Positions 41,694-50,681 are shown, numbered from the stretch's first letter. The stretch: DNA of 64,000 nucleotides from Bradyrhizobium retamae (GCF_001440415.1 NZ_LLYA01000155.1:36461-100460), one strand, 5' to 3'. Translations and numbers: made by a program. Notes: generated by a model not told the origin, from the sequence alone.

Positions 41694-43196
41694 TCACGCC
41701 GCTTCGAGCAGGCGGTCCTTGCTGATCCGTTCGTTGGAAAATTCGCGCACCACCGCGCCGCGCTTGAGCACGATGATGCGGTCGGCGAGCGACAGCACCG
41801 TCTCCGGCTCGGTGGAGAGCACGATGACGGCGAGCCCCTTGGCGCGCAAATCTCTGACGATGTGAATGACGTCGTCCTTGGCGCCGACATCCATGCCGCG
41901 GGTCGGTTCGCACAGCACCAATAGCCGCGGCGGATAGCTCAACCACTTCGCCAGCGCGACCTTCTGCTGATTGCCGCCCGAGAGCATGCCGAGATCGAGA
42001 TCGACGGCCGCGGGCCGGATCCGCAATTGCTCGACCTGTCGGCTCGCGATCTCGCGTTCGCGCGACGGCTTGAGCAGCAGGGATGAAATGCGGTCGAGGA
42101 CGCTGATCGAGATGTTCTTGTAGACCGGCTCCTGGTGGAACAGCATGTCGCGCCGGCTCTCGGGCACAAAGGCGATGCCGGCGCGGCGCGCGCCGGCCGT
42201 GCTGCGGAAGGCTTTTTGTTTGCCGGCGATCGCCAGCGAGCCCTGGTCGGGTTTGAGCTTGCCGAACAGGATCCGCGCCAGTTCGAGCTGCCCGCATCCC
42301 ATAAAGCCGTAGATGCCCAGCACTTCGCCGGCGCGAACGTCGAACGAAACGTCGCGCAGGCTGCGGGCGAGCGACAGCCCGCTCGCGTTGAGCACGACCG
42401 GCTTCTCGCCGGGCGGCGGCAGCATGATGTCATGCGTGTAGGTCTCCTCCAGCGCCTCGCGGCCATGGCCGATCATGGCCTCGATCAGCGCGGGCTTGTT
42501 GGTATCGGCGGCCCTCGTCTCGGCGACCTTCCTGCCGTTGCGGAACACCGTTACGACGTCGGAGACGCGCAGGATGTCCTCGATGAAATGCGAGATGAAG
42601 ACGATGCTGGTGCCTTCATCCCGCAGCCGCTTCAGGGTCGCGAACAGGCGCTCCACTTCCGGCGGCGACAGCGCCGAGGTCGGCTCGTCGAGGATGATGA
42701 TGCGGGCCCCCGAGAACAGCACGCGGGCGATCTCGATCAGTTGCTGCAGGCCGATCGGCAGGTCGCCGAGCCGCGACATCGGATCGACGTCGATGCCGAA
42801 ACGTTTGAGTTGCTCGCCGGCCTCGCGCGCCATGCGCCGCCATTGCACGAAGCCAAAGCGGTTGGTCGGCTGGTTGCCGAGAAAGACGTTCTCGGCCACC
42901 GACAGATCGGGCGCCACGCTCAGCTCCTGATGCACCATGGCGATACCCGCCGCATGCGCGTCGCGCACCGAGCGGAAGCGGGTCTCCCGGCCGTCCAGGA
43001 TAAAGCGGCCGGAAAAATCGGAATGCACGCCGGCGATGATCTTCATCAGCGTGCTTTTGCCCGCGCCGTTCTCGCCGACGAGACCGTGGATCTCGCCGGG
43101 AGAAAGCGCAAAATCGACACCACGAAGGGCTTCGACGCCGCCGAAGGCCTTCGTGATCTCTTGCAGTTCGAGAATGGGCCTAACTCCCGCGGGCAT
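41694..43196 (-). CDS. Sugar ABC transporter ATP-binding protein (two ABC domains)
   Basis: 500 residues, RbsA/XylG type with two fused ABC domains. Domain 1 has a full Walker A (GENGAGKSTLMKI), signature LPIGLQQLIEIARVL and Walker B IIILDEPTSAL. Domain 2 has the family's degenerate Walker A (GIYGFMGCGQLELAR), signature MLSGGNQQKVALAKWL and LLVLCEPTRGMDVG. It powers the permease encoded next to it, and follows the binding-protein gene by 6 nt. Confidence 0.94.
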   Translation of the reverse strand: MPAGVRPILELQEITKAFGGVEALRGVDFALSPGEIHGLVGENGAGKSTLMKIIAGVHSDFSGRFILDGRETRFRSVRDAHAAGIAMVHQELSVAPDLSVAENVFLGNQPTNRFGFVQWRRMAREAGEQLKRFGIDVDPMSRLGDLPIGLQQLIEIARVLFSGARIIILDEPTSALSPPEVERLFATLKRLRDEGTSIVFISHFIEDILRVSDVVTVFRNGRKVAETRAADTNKPALIEAMIGHGREALEETYTHDIMLPPPGEKPVVLNASGLSLARSLRDVSFDVRAGEVLGIYGFMGCGQLELARILFGKLKPDQGSLAIAGKQKAFRSTAGARRAGIAFVPESRRDMLFHQEPVYKNISISVLDRISSLLLKPSREREIASRQVEQLRIRPAAVDLDLGMLSGGNQQKVALAKWLSYPPRLLVLCEPTRGMDVGAKDDVIHIVRDLRAKGLAVIVLSTEPETVLSLADRIIVLKRGAVVREFSNERISKDRLLEAA

Positions 43197-43202
43197 GCTG
43201 GC

Positions 43203-44222
43203 TCAGATCAGGAAATGGTCCTGCATCCATTGCATGCCGGCGGCATTGGCCTTTGTCACTACCGGACCGTCGGTGATGACATGCTTTGGAATACCCTGTC
43301 CGCTCTTCTCGCCCGCGGTCACCGCGGCCACGCCGGCAATGATGGCGCCGCCGTGGATGCGGCAGGAGGGATTGCGGACTGTCGCGAACATGCGACCTTC
43401 GCTCACCGCCTGGATCGCCGGCGGCATGGCGTCGACGCCGCCGATCAGGATGTTGGTGCGGTTCCGCGCTTTCATGATGTTGTAGGCGGCCAGCGCCATG
43501 TCGTCATTGTGGAAGAAGGCCGCGTCGATCTGCGGGTACTTTGTCAGATAGGTCTCCCACAGCCGCGCCGTCTTCGAGACGTCCCAATCCGCGGGCTGGG
43601 TGTCCAGCACCTCGATGTTCGGGAATTGCTTCACCACCGTGTTAAAGCCCTTGGCGCGGCCCTGCGCGCCGGTATGGCCGAGCGCGCCCTGCGTCATGAT
43701 GATCTTGCCCTTGCCGCCCATGGCGTTGCACAGCGCCTGGGTCACCGAAGCGCCCATGAACTCATTGTCGGGCGCCAGGAACGAATGAACCTTGATCTGA
43801 TCGAGCGGCGCGATCAGCGTGTCCATGTCGATCACGGGAATGCCGGCATCGATCATCTTCTGCACGGGCTGGGTCAGCGTGCCGATGCCGAACGCCTGGA
43901 TGGCGACGAAATCCCATTTTTGCGACGCCATGTTATCGATCGCCGCGCGTTGCTTGACGGCGTCGAGCTGGCCGTCGAACCAGGTAACTTCGACGTTGAA
44001 CAGCTTGCCCCACCATTCCGCCGCCTGCTTGCCTTGGGCGCACCAGGTCGCCTGCAGGCCCGCATTGGAGAACGCCGCCTTCAACGGTTTCTCTGAACGT
44101 GCGGCCGCCGCCAGCGCTGGATTAATACCCAGTCCCCCGAGCAGGGCGGTGGCTGCGCCAGCCGCGCCCGCGGCCTGAAGAAGGTCGCGCCTGGTCGTTG
44201 CCGTTTTGTCAGTTCCGGACAT
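43203..44222 (-). CDS. Sugar ABC transporter substrate-binding protein
   Basis: 339 residues from ATG 44222. A twin-arginine signal (TTRRDLLQAAGAAGAATALLGG) exports it to the periplasm. The mature part is a periplasmic-binding-protein type 1 fold of the RbsB class (KAAFSNAGLQATW, GIPVIDMDTLIAP, TQGALGHTGAQGRAKGFN, AAFFHNDDMALAAYNIMKA). It is the first gene of the importer operon, so the promoter lies in 44223-44374. The ligand is not identifiable from sequence. Confidence 0.92.
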   Translation of the reverse strand: MSGTDKTATTRRDLLQAAGAAGAATALLGGLGINPALAAAARSEKPLKAAFSNAGLQATWCAQGKQAAEWWGKLFNVEVTWFDGQLDAVKQRAAIDNMASQKWDFVAIQAFGIGTLTQPVQKMIDAGIPVIDMDTLIAPLDQIKVHSFLAPDNEFMGASVTQALCNAMGGKGKIIMTQGALGHTGAQGRAKGFNTVVKQFPNIEVLDTQPADWDVSKTARLWETYLTKYPQIDAAFFHNDDMALAAYNIMKARNRTNILIGGVDAMPPAIQAVSEGRMFATVRNPSCRIHGGAIIAGVAAVTAGEKSGQGIPKHVITDGPVVTKANAAGMQWMQDHFLI

Positions 44223-44374
44223 CGTTTGCTCCCTCGCTTGTCGTTTGTTATGGCCGTCGGCGTCGATTGCACGCACCGCGGATCGAGGCAGTCTTTCACA
44301 CTCGGCGCGTTTGCGCCACCGGATGACTTGATCGTCGGTATCAATGAGCGCCGGGAGACTTTGGTCTCGTCATT

Positions 44375-44776
44375 TCACTGCGCTGCAACGAGGCCCCCGA
44401 TCTCGCCGAGCAGTTCTTGCCACGCCGCATCGATTTCGCCAGACCAGTCCGGCCCGATGATTTCGCGTACCGTCTGCGCGATGATGCCGAAGAACGCGAC
44501 GAACAGTTCACGCGGCGTGCCATAGGCGTCGTGCGAGGAAGCTTCCGATGCGATCAGGCGGAAATGGCCGGTGCGTTGGCCGGCAAAATCCAGAATGGCG
44601 TCGACCGTGAGGGCCAGCATCGAGCCCTTGACGAGTTCGCTGCCCTCGGTCCGAAACATCGCCCGCGCTTCGGGATGCGCCTCGAACAGGCGGCGATAGA
44701 CCAGCGGCGTCAGATCTTCGCAGCGCTCGGCGGCCAGTTCAAAACTTCGCTCGATCGGATTTGACGATGCCGTCAT
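44375..44776 (-). CDS. Globin family protein
   Basis: 133 residues from ATG 44776 (MTASSNPIERSFELAAERC); the longer open frame upstream crosses a strong terminator hairpin and is not used. The fold resembles single-domain bacterial globins: RRLFEAHPEARAMF in the B-C-D region and the segment SSHDAYGTPRELFVAFFGIIAQTV, which aligns with the Vitreoscilla haemoglobin F-G helices and makes His82 the likely proximal haem ligand. The C-terminal helix is DAAWQELLGEIGGLV. Role could be oxygen or nitric-oxide binding; unproven. It is upstream of the ABC importer on the same strand. Confidence 0.72.
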   Translation of the reverse strand: MTASSNPIERSFELAAERCEDLTPLVYRRLFEAHPEARAMFRTEGSELVKGSMLALTVDAILDFAGQRTGHFRLIASEASSHDAYGTPRELFVAFFGIIAQTVREIIGPDWSGEIDAAWQELLGEIGGLVAAQ

Positions 44777-45228
44777 TGTCGTTTGCGATCGTAACGAAAA
44801 AAAAGAGCAGGGCACCAAGCCCTGCTCAAAAATTGTGTCGACCCTTAATTTCCCCGAAAAGTGAGATTTGCTCTTGATTGTCGAGGCGACGCTGCTTGTG
44901 CGCGTCAGGGCTCCTCCCGAGACTTGGACCACCAAGCTTTGCCTGTCGGCAAGCCTGAGCCTGAATTGGTAGACCATCTTTTTCGTCTTGTCACCAATTT
45001 CAGCAACGTTTGTTCAAAATTCCAGCACTCTGCGAAATGATTGGGAATTTACGACTGAGGGTTGTGGATTTAACACTAATTCGCCCGAGACTTGGTATCA
45101 TGGTAGGACGCCGTCCAAATGCTGCAAAACGCATCTCTTTTCGCCAGGTTTACTCCTTGAAGCTGCAACATAGTTCCGGGAACCTGTGCTCGACTTCGGA
45201 CTCCAGGGGTGATTAAGGTCTGAAGCGG
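44777..45228. other. Intergenic region between the globin and copper-operon genes
   Basis: 452 nt without a convincing gene, AT-richer than its surroundings (notably 44990-45120). It must hold the globin promoter (minus) and the copper operon promoter (plus). A strong minus-strand terminator lies at 44797-44828. A leader RNA or small RNA on the minus strand between about 45000 and 44797 is possible. Confidence 0.5.
44797..44828 (-). terminator. Strong intrinsic terminator or attenuator upstream of the globin start
   Basis: GAGCAGGGC (44805-44813) and GCCCTGCTC (44819-44827) form a perfect 9-bp stem with an ACCAA loop. On the minus strand it is followed by eight T residues (44804-44797). It lies 21 nt before the globin ATG, so it ends a minus-strand transcript begun upstream, either a leader attenuated before the globin gene or a separate small RNA. 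Confidence 0.85.
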
Positions 45229-45612
45229 ATGGGTTTTGCGATGCGCCGGCGGCTGAAGAATTTCCTGCCAATCGTCCTGATTGCTCTGGTGGTGCAGATT
45301 TTTGCACCGATCGGCGCATGCTGGGCGGCGAGCATCGCGGCCTCCGATCCGCTCGCTGGTGCCGTGATCTGCCACGGCAATGGCACGCCCGGTGCCGGGC
45401 AGGCTGACCAGGCCAACCACCGCGCCCACGACGGATGCTGTTCGGTTTGCAACGTGCTGCAGACCGGTGCGCCGGTCGACGTGCCGCAGACTGCGGTGAT
45501 CGACGTCGATCGGGTTGCCGAGCAGGTGACCTGGTTCGACTTTGCTTTCCGGCTGACAAACGCTCGCGCCGGCCGCCACGCGCAGGCGCGTGCGCCTCCC
45601 TCCATTTCCTGA
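45229..45612 (+). CDS. DUF2946-like periplasmic protein, first gene of a copper-uptake cluster
   Basis: 127 residues; ATG 45241 (MRRRLKNFLP) is an alternative start. It has an N-terminal signal (LKNFLPIVLIALVVQIFAPIGACWA) and a short Cys/His segment HRAHDGCCSVCNVLQ that could bind a metal. DUF2946 proteins are often encoded beside copper-linked TonB receptors. In B. japonicum the copper-starvation operon pcuABCDE includes a small periplasmic protein PcuA and a receptor PcuB; equivalence here is inferred from context only. The receptor gene follows after 93 nt. Confidence 0.7.
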   Translation: MGFAMRRRLKNFLPIVLIALVVQIFAPIGACWAASIAASDPLAGAVICHGNGTPGAGQADQANHRAHDGCCSVCNVLQTGAPVDVPQTAVIDVDRVAEQVTWFDFAFRLTNARAGRHAQARAPPSIS

Positions 45613-45705
45613 CTTCACTTGACCTTCGTCAAATGGTGCGGCCGCGGCCGTGCCAGTTCGTTCAGTTGAGCAAGCCAGCCAAAGTGCTGGCGTCAGGAAT
45701 GTCTT

Positions 45706-48090
45706 ATGTACCCCCATCGTGTTTTGGGAAGCGCGAGCCTGCTTGTGCTTGGCAGTGCGCTATGCCTCACGCCGTCGAACGCGACCGCCCAGACGGCCTT
45801 GCCGGCGGTGACCGTCGACGCCCCGCGCCCCGCGACCGCCAGACCTGCGGCTCGCGGGCCGACCGTTCGCGCCGCTGCAAGAACGCAGGCGAGGCCGCCT
45901 TCGGCCAACCCTGCGCCTTCAGGGTCGCTAACCGCCGGCATTACCCCCAGCGTGGCGCGTGCGTTGCTCTACCAGGCGCCCAATGGCCAGACCGAGACGA
46001 CCATCGATCGCAGTCAGTTCGACAACCGGCCGTCGTTCTCCGTGGCCGACGTGCTGCGCGAGAGCCCGGGTATCTCGGTGAAGCAGGGCAACGGGCCGCG
46101 CGATATCGGCATCTCGATTCGCGGCTCCAACGCCCGCAACGGCTTTGCCATCCGCAATCTCGTGATCTTCGACGACGGCTTTCCGGTCACCCAGCCGGAC
46201 GGGCTGTCCCGCAGCGACCTGATCGATCCCAAGGCCTATGGCGCGATCGATGTCATTCGAGGACCGTCGTCAGCGCTCTTTGGCAACTACGCCACCGGCG
46301 GCGCGCTCAATTTCCGCACCCGCCGGGGGCATACAATCGACGGGGTCGAATACGGCGTCGATGGCGGCAGCTTCGGATATCTCAATAACTATCTTGCCGC
46401 AGGCAAGAAGGTCGGCAATTTCGAGTATTCGCTGTTCGCCAGCGACGCGCGCGGCGACGGTTTTATCCAGAATAGCTGGTTCAACACCCAGACGGTGAAT
46501 TTCTTAGGGACGTTGCAGGCGACGCCTGACGATCGCTTCACGGTCAAGTTCATCAACAACAATCTCGATGCACGGGTGCCGATCCGGCTGTCGCTCAACC
46601 AGTATTATCAGAACCCGTTCCAGCAGGGCTGCGATATGGCGGGCATCGCTGGCTGCGCCTCGGTTAACCTGCTTAACAACGGCTTCAACGGCACAAGGAC
46701 TCCGATCACCGCCATCCAGGCCGGGCTCGGCCGCGAAGATCGCCGCACCATCGTCGGCGGTAGATGGGAGCACGATTTCGACAATACGACGACCTGGCGC
46801 AACCAGTTCGTGTTCGACGATCGCAACATCAGTCAGCCGACCGGAGCAACCAGCGCGATCGGCGATTTCCCGTCGTACAACTACATGAGCGACGTCACCA
46901 AGCGCGGCGAAATCCTCGGCATGGAATCGACGACGTATTTTGGCGCGTTCTACAACACGCTGACGGCGTCAAGCGACTCACGTCACGTCATGCCGGGAGG
47001 CAATGCGAGGCTCGGTCTTCTGCAAAGCAATACCTGGAGCGACACCACGAACTATGGCGTTCGCGCTCGCGAAGAACTCAAGCTGACGCCGAATCTGACG
47101 GCTATCGCCGGCATTGGATGGGAAACCACTCATCTCAAGGGGATTAACACCTCTTACGCCTACAACACGCCCAATGTTCCAACGGCGACGCCAGGAGTGC
47201 CGATAGTCGCCGATCGGCAATTTCAGAACGCCGCGCCCGAGCTGGCGCTGCTCTATAGGCTGAACCCCGAATGGCTGTTTCGCGCGCGCGTCGCCACCGG
47301 CTACGGCACGCCGCAGGTCGGAAATCTCTTTGTCCTCCCGAACGGGCAGAACGGCAACAACACGCAGCTTAGGACGCAGAAGAACATCGGCTACGACCTC
47401 GGCTTCGACTGGACGCCGAACAACACGCTCAGGTTCAGCGCGACGGGATTCTACGAGTTCTTCAAGGACGAGTTGGTGACCCAGGCAACTCAGGTCGGCG
47501 CGCCCAATGCGAGCTATACGTTCAATGCGCCGAGATCGGAGCATCGCGGCATCGAACTGGCGGCCGATTGGCAGTTCCTGCCGGGTTGGCGATTTACCGC
47601 GGCGTACACCTATCTCGACGAGGTCTACACCCAATACACCGAGAATATCGTCAACGGCGCAACGTTCAGCTTCAACCGCGCGGGCAACAAGATTCCCGGC
47701 ATCTCGCCGAACGAACTCACCGCGCGCCTTGGCTATGAGCAGATGTGGGGGCCGCTCGCGGGCCTCGGCGCATTTGTCGAAGTCCAGTGGAAAGAATCGT
47801 TCTACATGGACAACGCCAATCTCTTGAAGGCGCCCGGCTACGAACTGGTCAATCTCAACGTTCACTACAAGACGGATCTCGTGTCCGACTATTTCAATTC
47901 GTTGAGTATGTATGTCGAAGTCAGGAACGTATTTGACCGGACCTATGTGGCTTCCGCGAACAACATCGCAAACTCGGTGACGGCCGGCGGTATCCAGAAC
48001 TCCGCCGGCGTATTGGCCAACACGACCGGCTCGATCTACGCCGGTTCGCCGCGCGCGTTCATCGCCGGAATGAAGCTGGCGTTCAAATGA
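45706..48090 (+). CDS. TonB-dependent outer-membrane receptor, probably for copper
   Basis: 794 residues. Signal peptide (SASLLVLGSALCLTPSNATAQ), then a Pro/Ala/Arg linker, the plug domain (SVADVLRESPGISVKQGNGPRD, IFDDGFPVTQPDGLSRSDLIDP, IDVIRGPSSALFGNYATGGALNF) and a beta-barrel ending in a C-terminal Phe-x-x-x-Phe-Lys segment (AGMKLAFK). It imports a metal or metal complex using TonB energy. The PCu(A)C chaperone gene downstream and B. japonicum PcuB make copper the best guess. It overlaps the next gene by four bases (ATGA). Confidence 0.9.
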   Translation: MYPHRVLGSASLLVLGSALCLTPSNATAQTALPAVTVDAPRPATARPAARGPTVRAAARTQARPPSANPAPSGSLTAGITPSVARALLYQAPNGQTETTIDRSQFDNRPSFSVADVLRESPGISVKQGNGPRDIGISIRGSNARNGFAIRNLVIFDDGFPVTQPDGLSRSDLIDPKAYGAIDVIRGPSSALFGNYATGGALNFRTRRGHTIDGVEYGVDGGSFGYLNNYLAAGKKVGNFEYSLFASDARGDGFIQNSWFNTQTVNFLGTLQATPDDRFTVKFINNNLDARVPIRLSLNQYYQNPFQQGCDMAGIAGCASVNLLNNGFNGTRTPITAIQAGLGREDRRTIVGGRWEHDFDNTTTWRNQFVFDDRNISQPTGATSAIGDFPSYNYMSDVTKRGEILGMESTTYFGAFYNTLTASSDSRHVMPGGNARLGLLQSNTWSDTTNYGVRAREELKLTPNLTAIAGIGWETTHLKGINTSYAYNTPNVPTATPGVPIVADRQFQNAAPELALLYRLNPEWLFRARVATGYGTPQVGNLFVLPNGQNGNNTQLRTQKNIGYDLGFDWTPNNTLRFSATGFYEFFKDELVTQATQVGAPNASYTFNAPRSEHRGIELAADWQFLPGWRFTAAYTYLDEVYTQYTENIVNGATFSFNRAGNKIPGISPNELTARLGYEQMWGPLAGLGAFVEVQWKESFYMDNANLLKAPGYELVNLNVHYKTDLVSDYFNSLSMYVEVRNVFDRTYVASANNIANSVTAGGIQNSAGVLANTTGSIYAGSPRAFIAGMKLAFK

Positions 48091-49334
48091 CCGGACAACA
48101 CTTCAAAAGGAGTAAAGCCATGCTGCGAATGAGCCTGCTCGCGATGCTCGCCTTCTCGCTCTGCCAGCCCGCCGCGCATGCGCAGATGAGCCATCATCAG
48201 CATGCCTCGGAAGCGGCATGCGAGGAGGCCATCTTGCGCTGCGCGTCGAAGGTGACGCCGGCCTTCGCGCCGGATGGAACGCTGTGGCTCGTCTGGATGG
48301 CGGGAGGTCAGATTTCGGTGGCGAGTTCGAAGGACGAGGGGCGCAGCTTTTCATCGCCGGTTCAGGTGACCAGGGAAAAGCTCAACCTCGATTGGGGTCC
48401 GGATGCGCGTCCGCAGATCGTCATCGACAAGAACGGCGGCATTGCACTGGCCTTTTCGCGCTTCCGGGACAAGGCGTTCAATGGCCAGGTGCTTACCACA
48501 AGGTCGGCCGATGGCGGCCAGAGCTTTGCCGAGTTGCGGCCGATTACCTCAAGCAACGAGAGCCAGCGCTTTGTCGCGCTCGGTCTTGATGCTGACGGTT
48601 CGGTGTTTGCAGCCTGGATCGACAAGCGCAACCGGGCGCCTGCGCGTGAGGAGGGCAGGAAATACGAAGGGGCAGGGCTGTTCTTCGCGTCGTCGAAGGA
48701 TGGCGGCGCGAGCTATTCCGAGACGCGGCTGGCAGCCGACAACACCTGCGAATGTTGCCGGCTCGGCCTGGCGTTCGCAGGCGCCGGCCGTCCCGTGGTG
48801 GTGTTCAGGAACATCTTCGAAGGCGGTGTGCGCGATCACGCGATCATGACGTTTGCCGATCCGGCGACGCCGAGCGAGGTTCGCCGCGTCAGCCATGACG
48901 ACTGGCAGATTGCCGCCTGCCCGCATCATGGGCCAAGTCTTTCGATCTCGCCCGCCGGCACTTACCACGCGACCTGGTACACCAGTGGCAAGGCGCGCAA
49001 GGGGCTGTTCTACGCCCGCTCGCAAGATGAGGGGCGCACGTTTTCCGATCCGCTTCCGCTCGGCCGCTCCGACCGCAATCCCACGCGGCCCTACGTGCTT
49101 GCCGGCCCGCGCGGCGCCACCATGGTCTGGAAAGAGTTCGATGGCGAGAAGACCGCCGTCAACGCAATGACGTCGCATGATGAGGGCACGAGCTGGTCAA
49201 AGCCGGTCGTGATCGCCACGACGACGGACACATCTGACCACCCGTTGCTGGTCAGCGCCGGACAGAAGACCTACCTTTCCTGGATGACCAAGGCCGACGG
49301 ATATCGCCTTCTGCCGATCGGAGATGGATCATGA
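48087..49334 (+). CDS. Secreted Asp-box (BNR repeat) protein, sialidase-like fold
   Basis: 415 residues; ATG 48120 (MLRMSLLAMLAFSL) may be the true start of the signal peptide. After export, a His-rich N-terminus (MSHHQHASEAACEEAILRC) precedes a beta-propeller marked by at least five Asp boxes: SKDEGRSF, SADGGQSF, SKDGGASY, SQDEGRTF and SHDEGTSW. A Cys-rich turn NTCECCRLG sits in the middle. Catalytic residues of true sialidases are not evident, so an enzymatic role is doubtful. Cys, His and the neighbours suggest a metal-binding periplasmic protein. Overlaps both neighbours by ATGA. Confidence 0.82.
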   Translation: MTGQHFKRSKAMLRMSLLAMLAFSLCQPAAHAQMSHHQHASEAACEEAILRCASKVTPAFAPDGTLWLVWMAGGQISVASSKDEGRSFSSPVQVTREKLNLDWGPDARPQIVIDKNGGIALAFSRFRDKAFNGQVLTTRSADGGQSFAELRPITSSNESQRFVALGLDADGSVFAAWIDKRNRAPAREEGRKYEGAGLFFASSKDGGASYSETRLAADNTCECCRLGLAFAGAGRPVVVFRNIFEGGVRDHAIMTFADPATPSEVRRVSHDDWQIAACPHHGPSLSISPAGTYHATWYTSGKARKGLFYARSQDEGRTFSDPLPLGRSDRNPTRPYVLAGPRGATMVWKEFDGEKTAVNAMTSHDEGTSWSKPVVIATTTDTSDHPLLVSAGQKTYLSWMTKADGYRLLPIGDGS

Positions 49335-49837
49335 GACGCCTTCTGCTCGCCGCCATATTCCTCGTTGCCTGTCTGGGCGCTGCGCCCGGCGCCGAGACGC
49401 CGTCCGAGCTCACGCTCAAGCCGTTCGTGCGGGGAAGCTGGCAGGACGTGCTGCGTTCCCATGCCGGGCGCCCGACGCTGGTGCATTTCTGGGGCGTCAC
49501 CTGTGGTCCTTGCAAGGTCGAATTGCCGTTGCTCGGACAATTCATGAAGGACCATTCGGAGATCGACGTTGTGATGATCAGTGCCGACCTTGTTCCGAAT
49601 CTGGACCGCGCAACGCGTGCGATGCTAGAGAAGGCGGGGCTCGGATCGGCGGAGAACTGGATTTTCAGCGACGGCTTCGTCGAACGCCTCCGGTTCGAGA
49701 TCGATCCCGCCTGGCAGGGGGACATCCCGCGCACGCTCCTGATCGGGCGGGATGGAACCGTGACCACGATCGAAGGTTCGGCGGAAATACCGGACCTCGA
49801 AAAATGGTTGATTCAGCAAAAGGCCACGAAGAAATAA
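49331..49837 (+). CDS. Thioredoxin-like TlpA/ResA family periplasmic protein
   Basis: 168 residues. Signal peptide (RRLLLAAIFLVACLGAAPGAE) and a thioredoxin fold with active site W-G-V-T-C-G-P-C (Cys58 and Cys61). The TlpA/ResA family reduces disulfides in periplasmic targets such as cytochrome c and the CuA site of oxidase subunit II. In B. japonicum TlpA reduces ScoI and CoxB, so a role in copper-site assembly fits, but this is a separate gene within the copper operon. ATGA overlap with the Asp-box gene. Confidence 0.87.
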   Translation: MRRLLLAAIFLVACLGAAPGAETPSELTLKPFVRGSWQDVLRSHAGRPTLVHFWGVTCGPCKVELPLLGQFMKDHSEIDVVMISADLVPNLDRATRAMLEKAGLGSAENWIFSDGFVERLRFEIDPAWQGDIPRTLLIGRDGTVTTIEGSAEIPDLEKWLIQQKATKK

Positions 49838-49946
49838 GGACGCAATCCCGCTATTGTGAACATGCACGTTGCATTCTCACGTTAATGCAACGGCGGCCGA
49901 CCGTCCGTTGTGTGCCGGCCATACTTCATGAATCGAAAGACATCCG

Positions 49947-50453
49947 ATGAAACCTGTCTTGCCATTGTTCGCCTTCGTTACCCTGTTTGCTCTCCTGGGT
50001 ACGCCCGTGCACGCCCAGGAGGTCAAGGCCGGAGACCTCGTCATCAAGCAAGCCTGGAGCCGCGCTACACCGAGCGGCGCAAAAATCGCCGGCGGCTATC
50101 TCACCGTCGAAAACAAGGGCAGCGCGCCGGACAAGCTTGTTGGCGGCTCGGGCGATAACATCGGCAAGGTCGAAATTCACGAGATGGCGATGAACAACGG
50201 CGTCATGACGATGCGGCCGCTCGACAAGGGCCTGCCGATCGAGCCGGGCAAGACCGTCAAGCTCGCGCCGGGCGGTTATCACCTGATGCTGATGGATCTC
50301 AAGCAGCCCTTCAAGCAGGGCGACAAGGTGCCGGTTACCCTCGAATTCGAGAAGGCAGGAAAGGTGACGTTGTCGCTCGACGTGCAGGGCGTCGGCGCGC
50401 GGGGGCCAGCCGGGGGTGAAATGAAGCACGATCATTCCGGCATGAAGAAATAG
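49947..50453 (+). CDS. pcuC: PCu(A)C copper chaperone
   Basis: 168 residues. Signal peptide (PVLPLFAFVTLFALLGTPVHAQ) then a cupredoxin-like domain with the copper(I) site His78 and Met89 (EIHEMAMNNGVMTM) and the His112-x-Met114 pair (GGYHLMLMDL). A C-terminal tail HDHSGMKK adds possible ligands for copper(II). PCu(A)C proteins pass copper to the cytochrome oxidase CuA/CuB sites; B. japonicum PcuC is induced by copper starvation. It is 109 nt past the thioredoxin-like gene and may have its own promoter. Confidence 0.9.
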   Translation: MKPVLPLFAFVTLFALLGTPVHAQEVKAGDLVIKQAWSRATPSGAKIAGGYLTVENKGSAPDKLVGGSGDNIGKVEIHEMAMNNGVMTMRPLDKGLPIEPGKTVKLAPGGYHLMLMDLKQPFKQGDKVPVTLEFEKAGKVTLSLDVQGVGARGPAGGEMKHDHSGMKK

Positions 50454-50467
50454 GCGGCGAGCAATTT

Positions 50468-50548
50468 TAGGATGGGTGGAGCGAAGCGATACCCATCAAT
50501 GCCTGCAACCGCGAAGGCGACGGGTATCGCTTCGCTCCACCCATCCTA
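50468..50548. repeat. Perfect 27-bp inverted repeat (REP-like palindrome)
   Basis: Positions 50468-50494 and 50522-50548 are exact reverse complements, separated by 27 nt. Each arm contains the GATGGGTGGAGCGAAGCGAT type sequence. Such palindromes are scattered in Bradyrhizobium intergenic regions. It lies 15 nt past the PCu(A)C stop and may end or stabilise that transcript. Confidence 0.85.
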
Positions 50549-50681
50549 CGAAACCCTGCCAGAACGACCCACAAATCCGCGTTTTCAGCGGCTTTTTCGC
50601 GGCTTCCGGCCTTGTGTTTTCGCAGCCGATCCGGTTTCACTGCACGTCTTCCGGTAGCCCACTGATTCCTCGAGTTGTCCC

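Noticed and set aside
44777..44977. N-terminal extension of the globin gene to 44977
   Set aside because: It would have to be translated through a strong intrinsic terminator, and its sequence is not globin-like.
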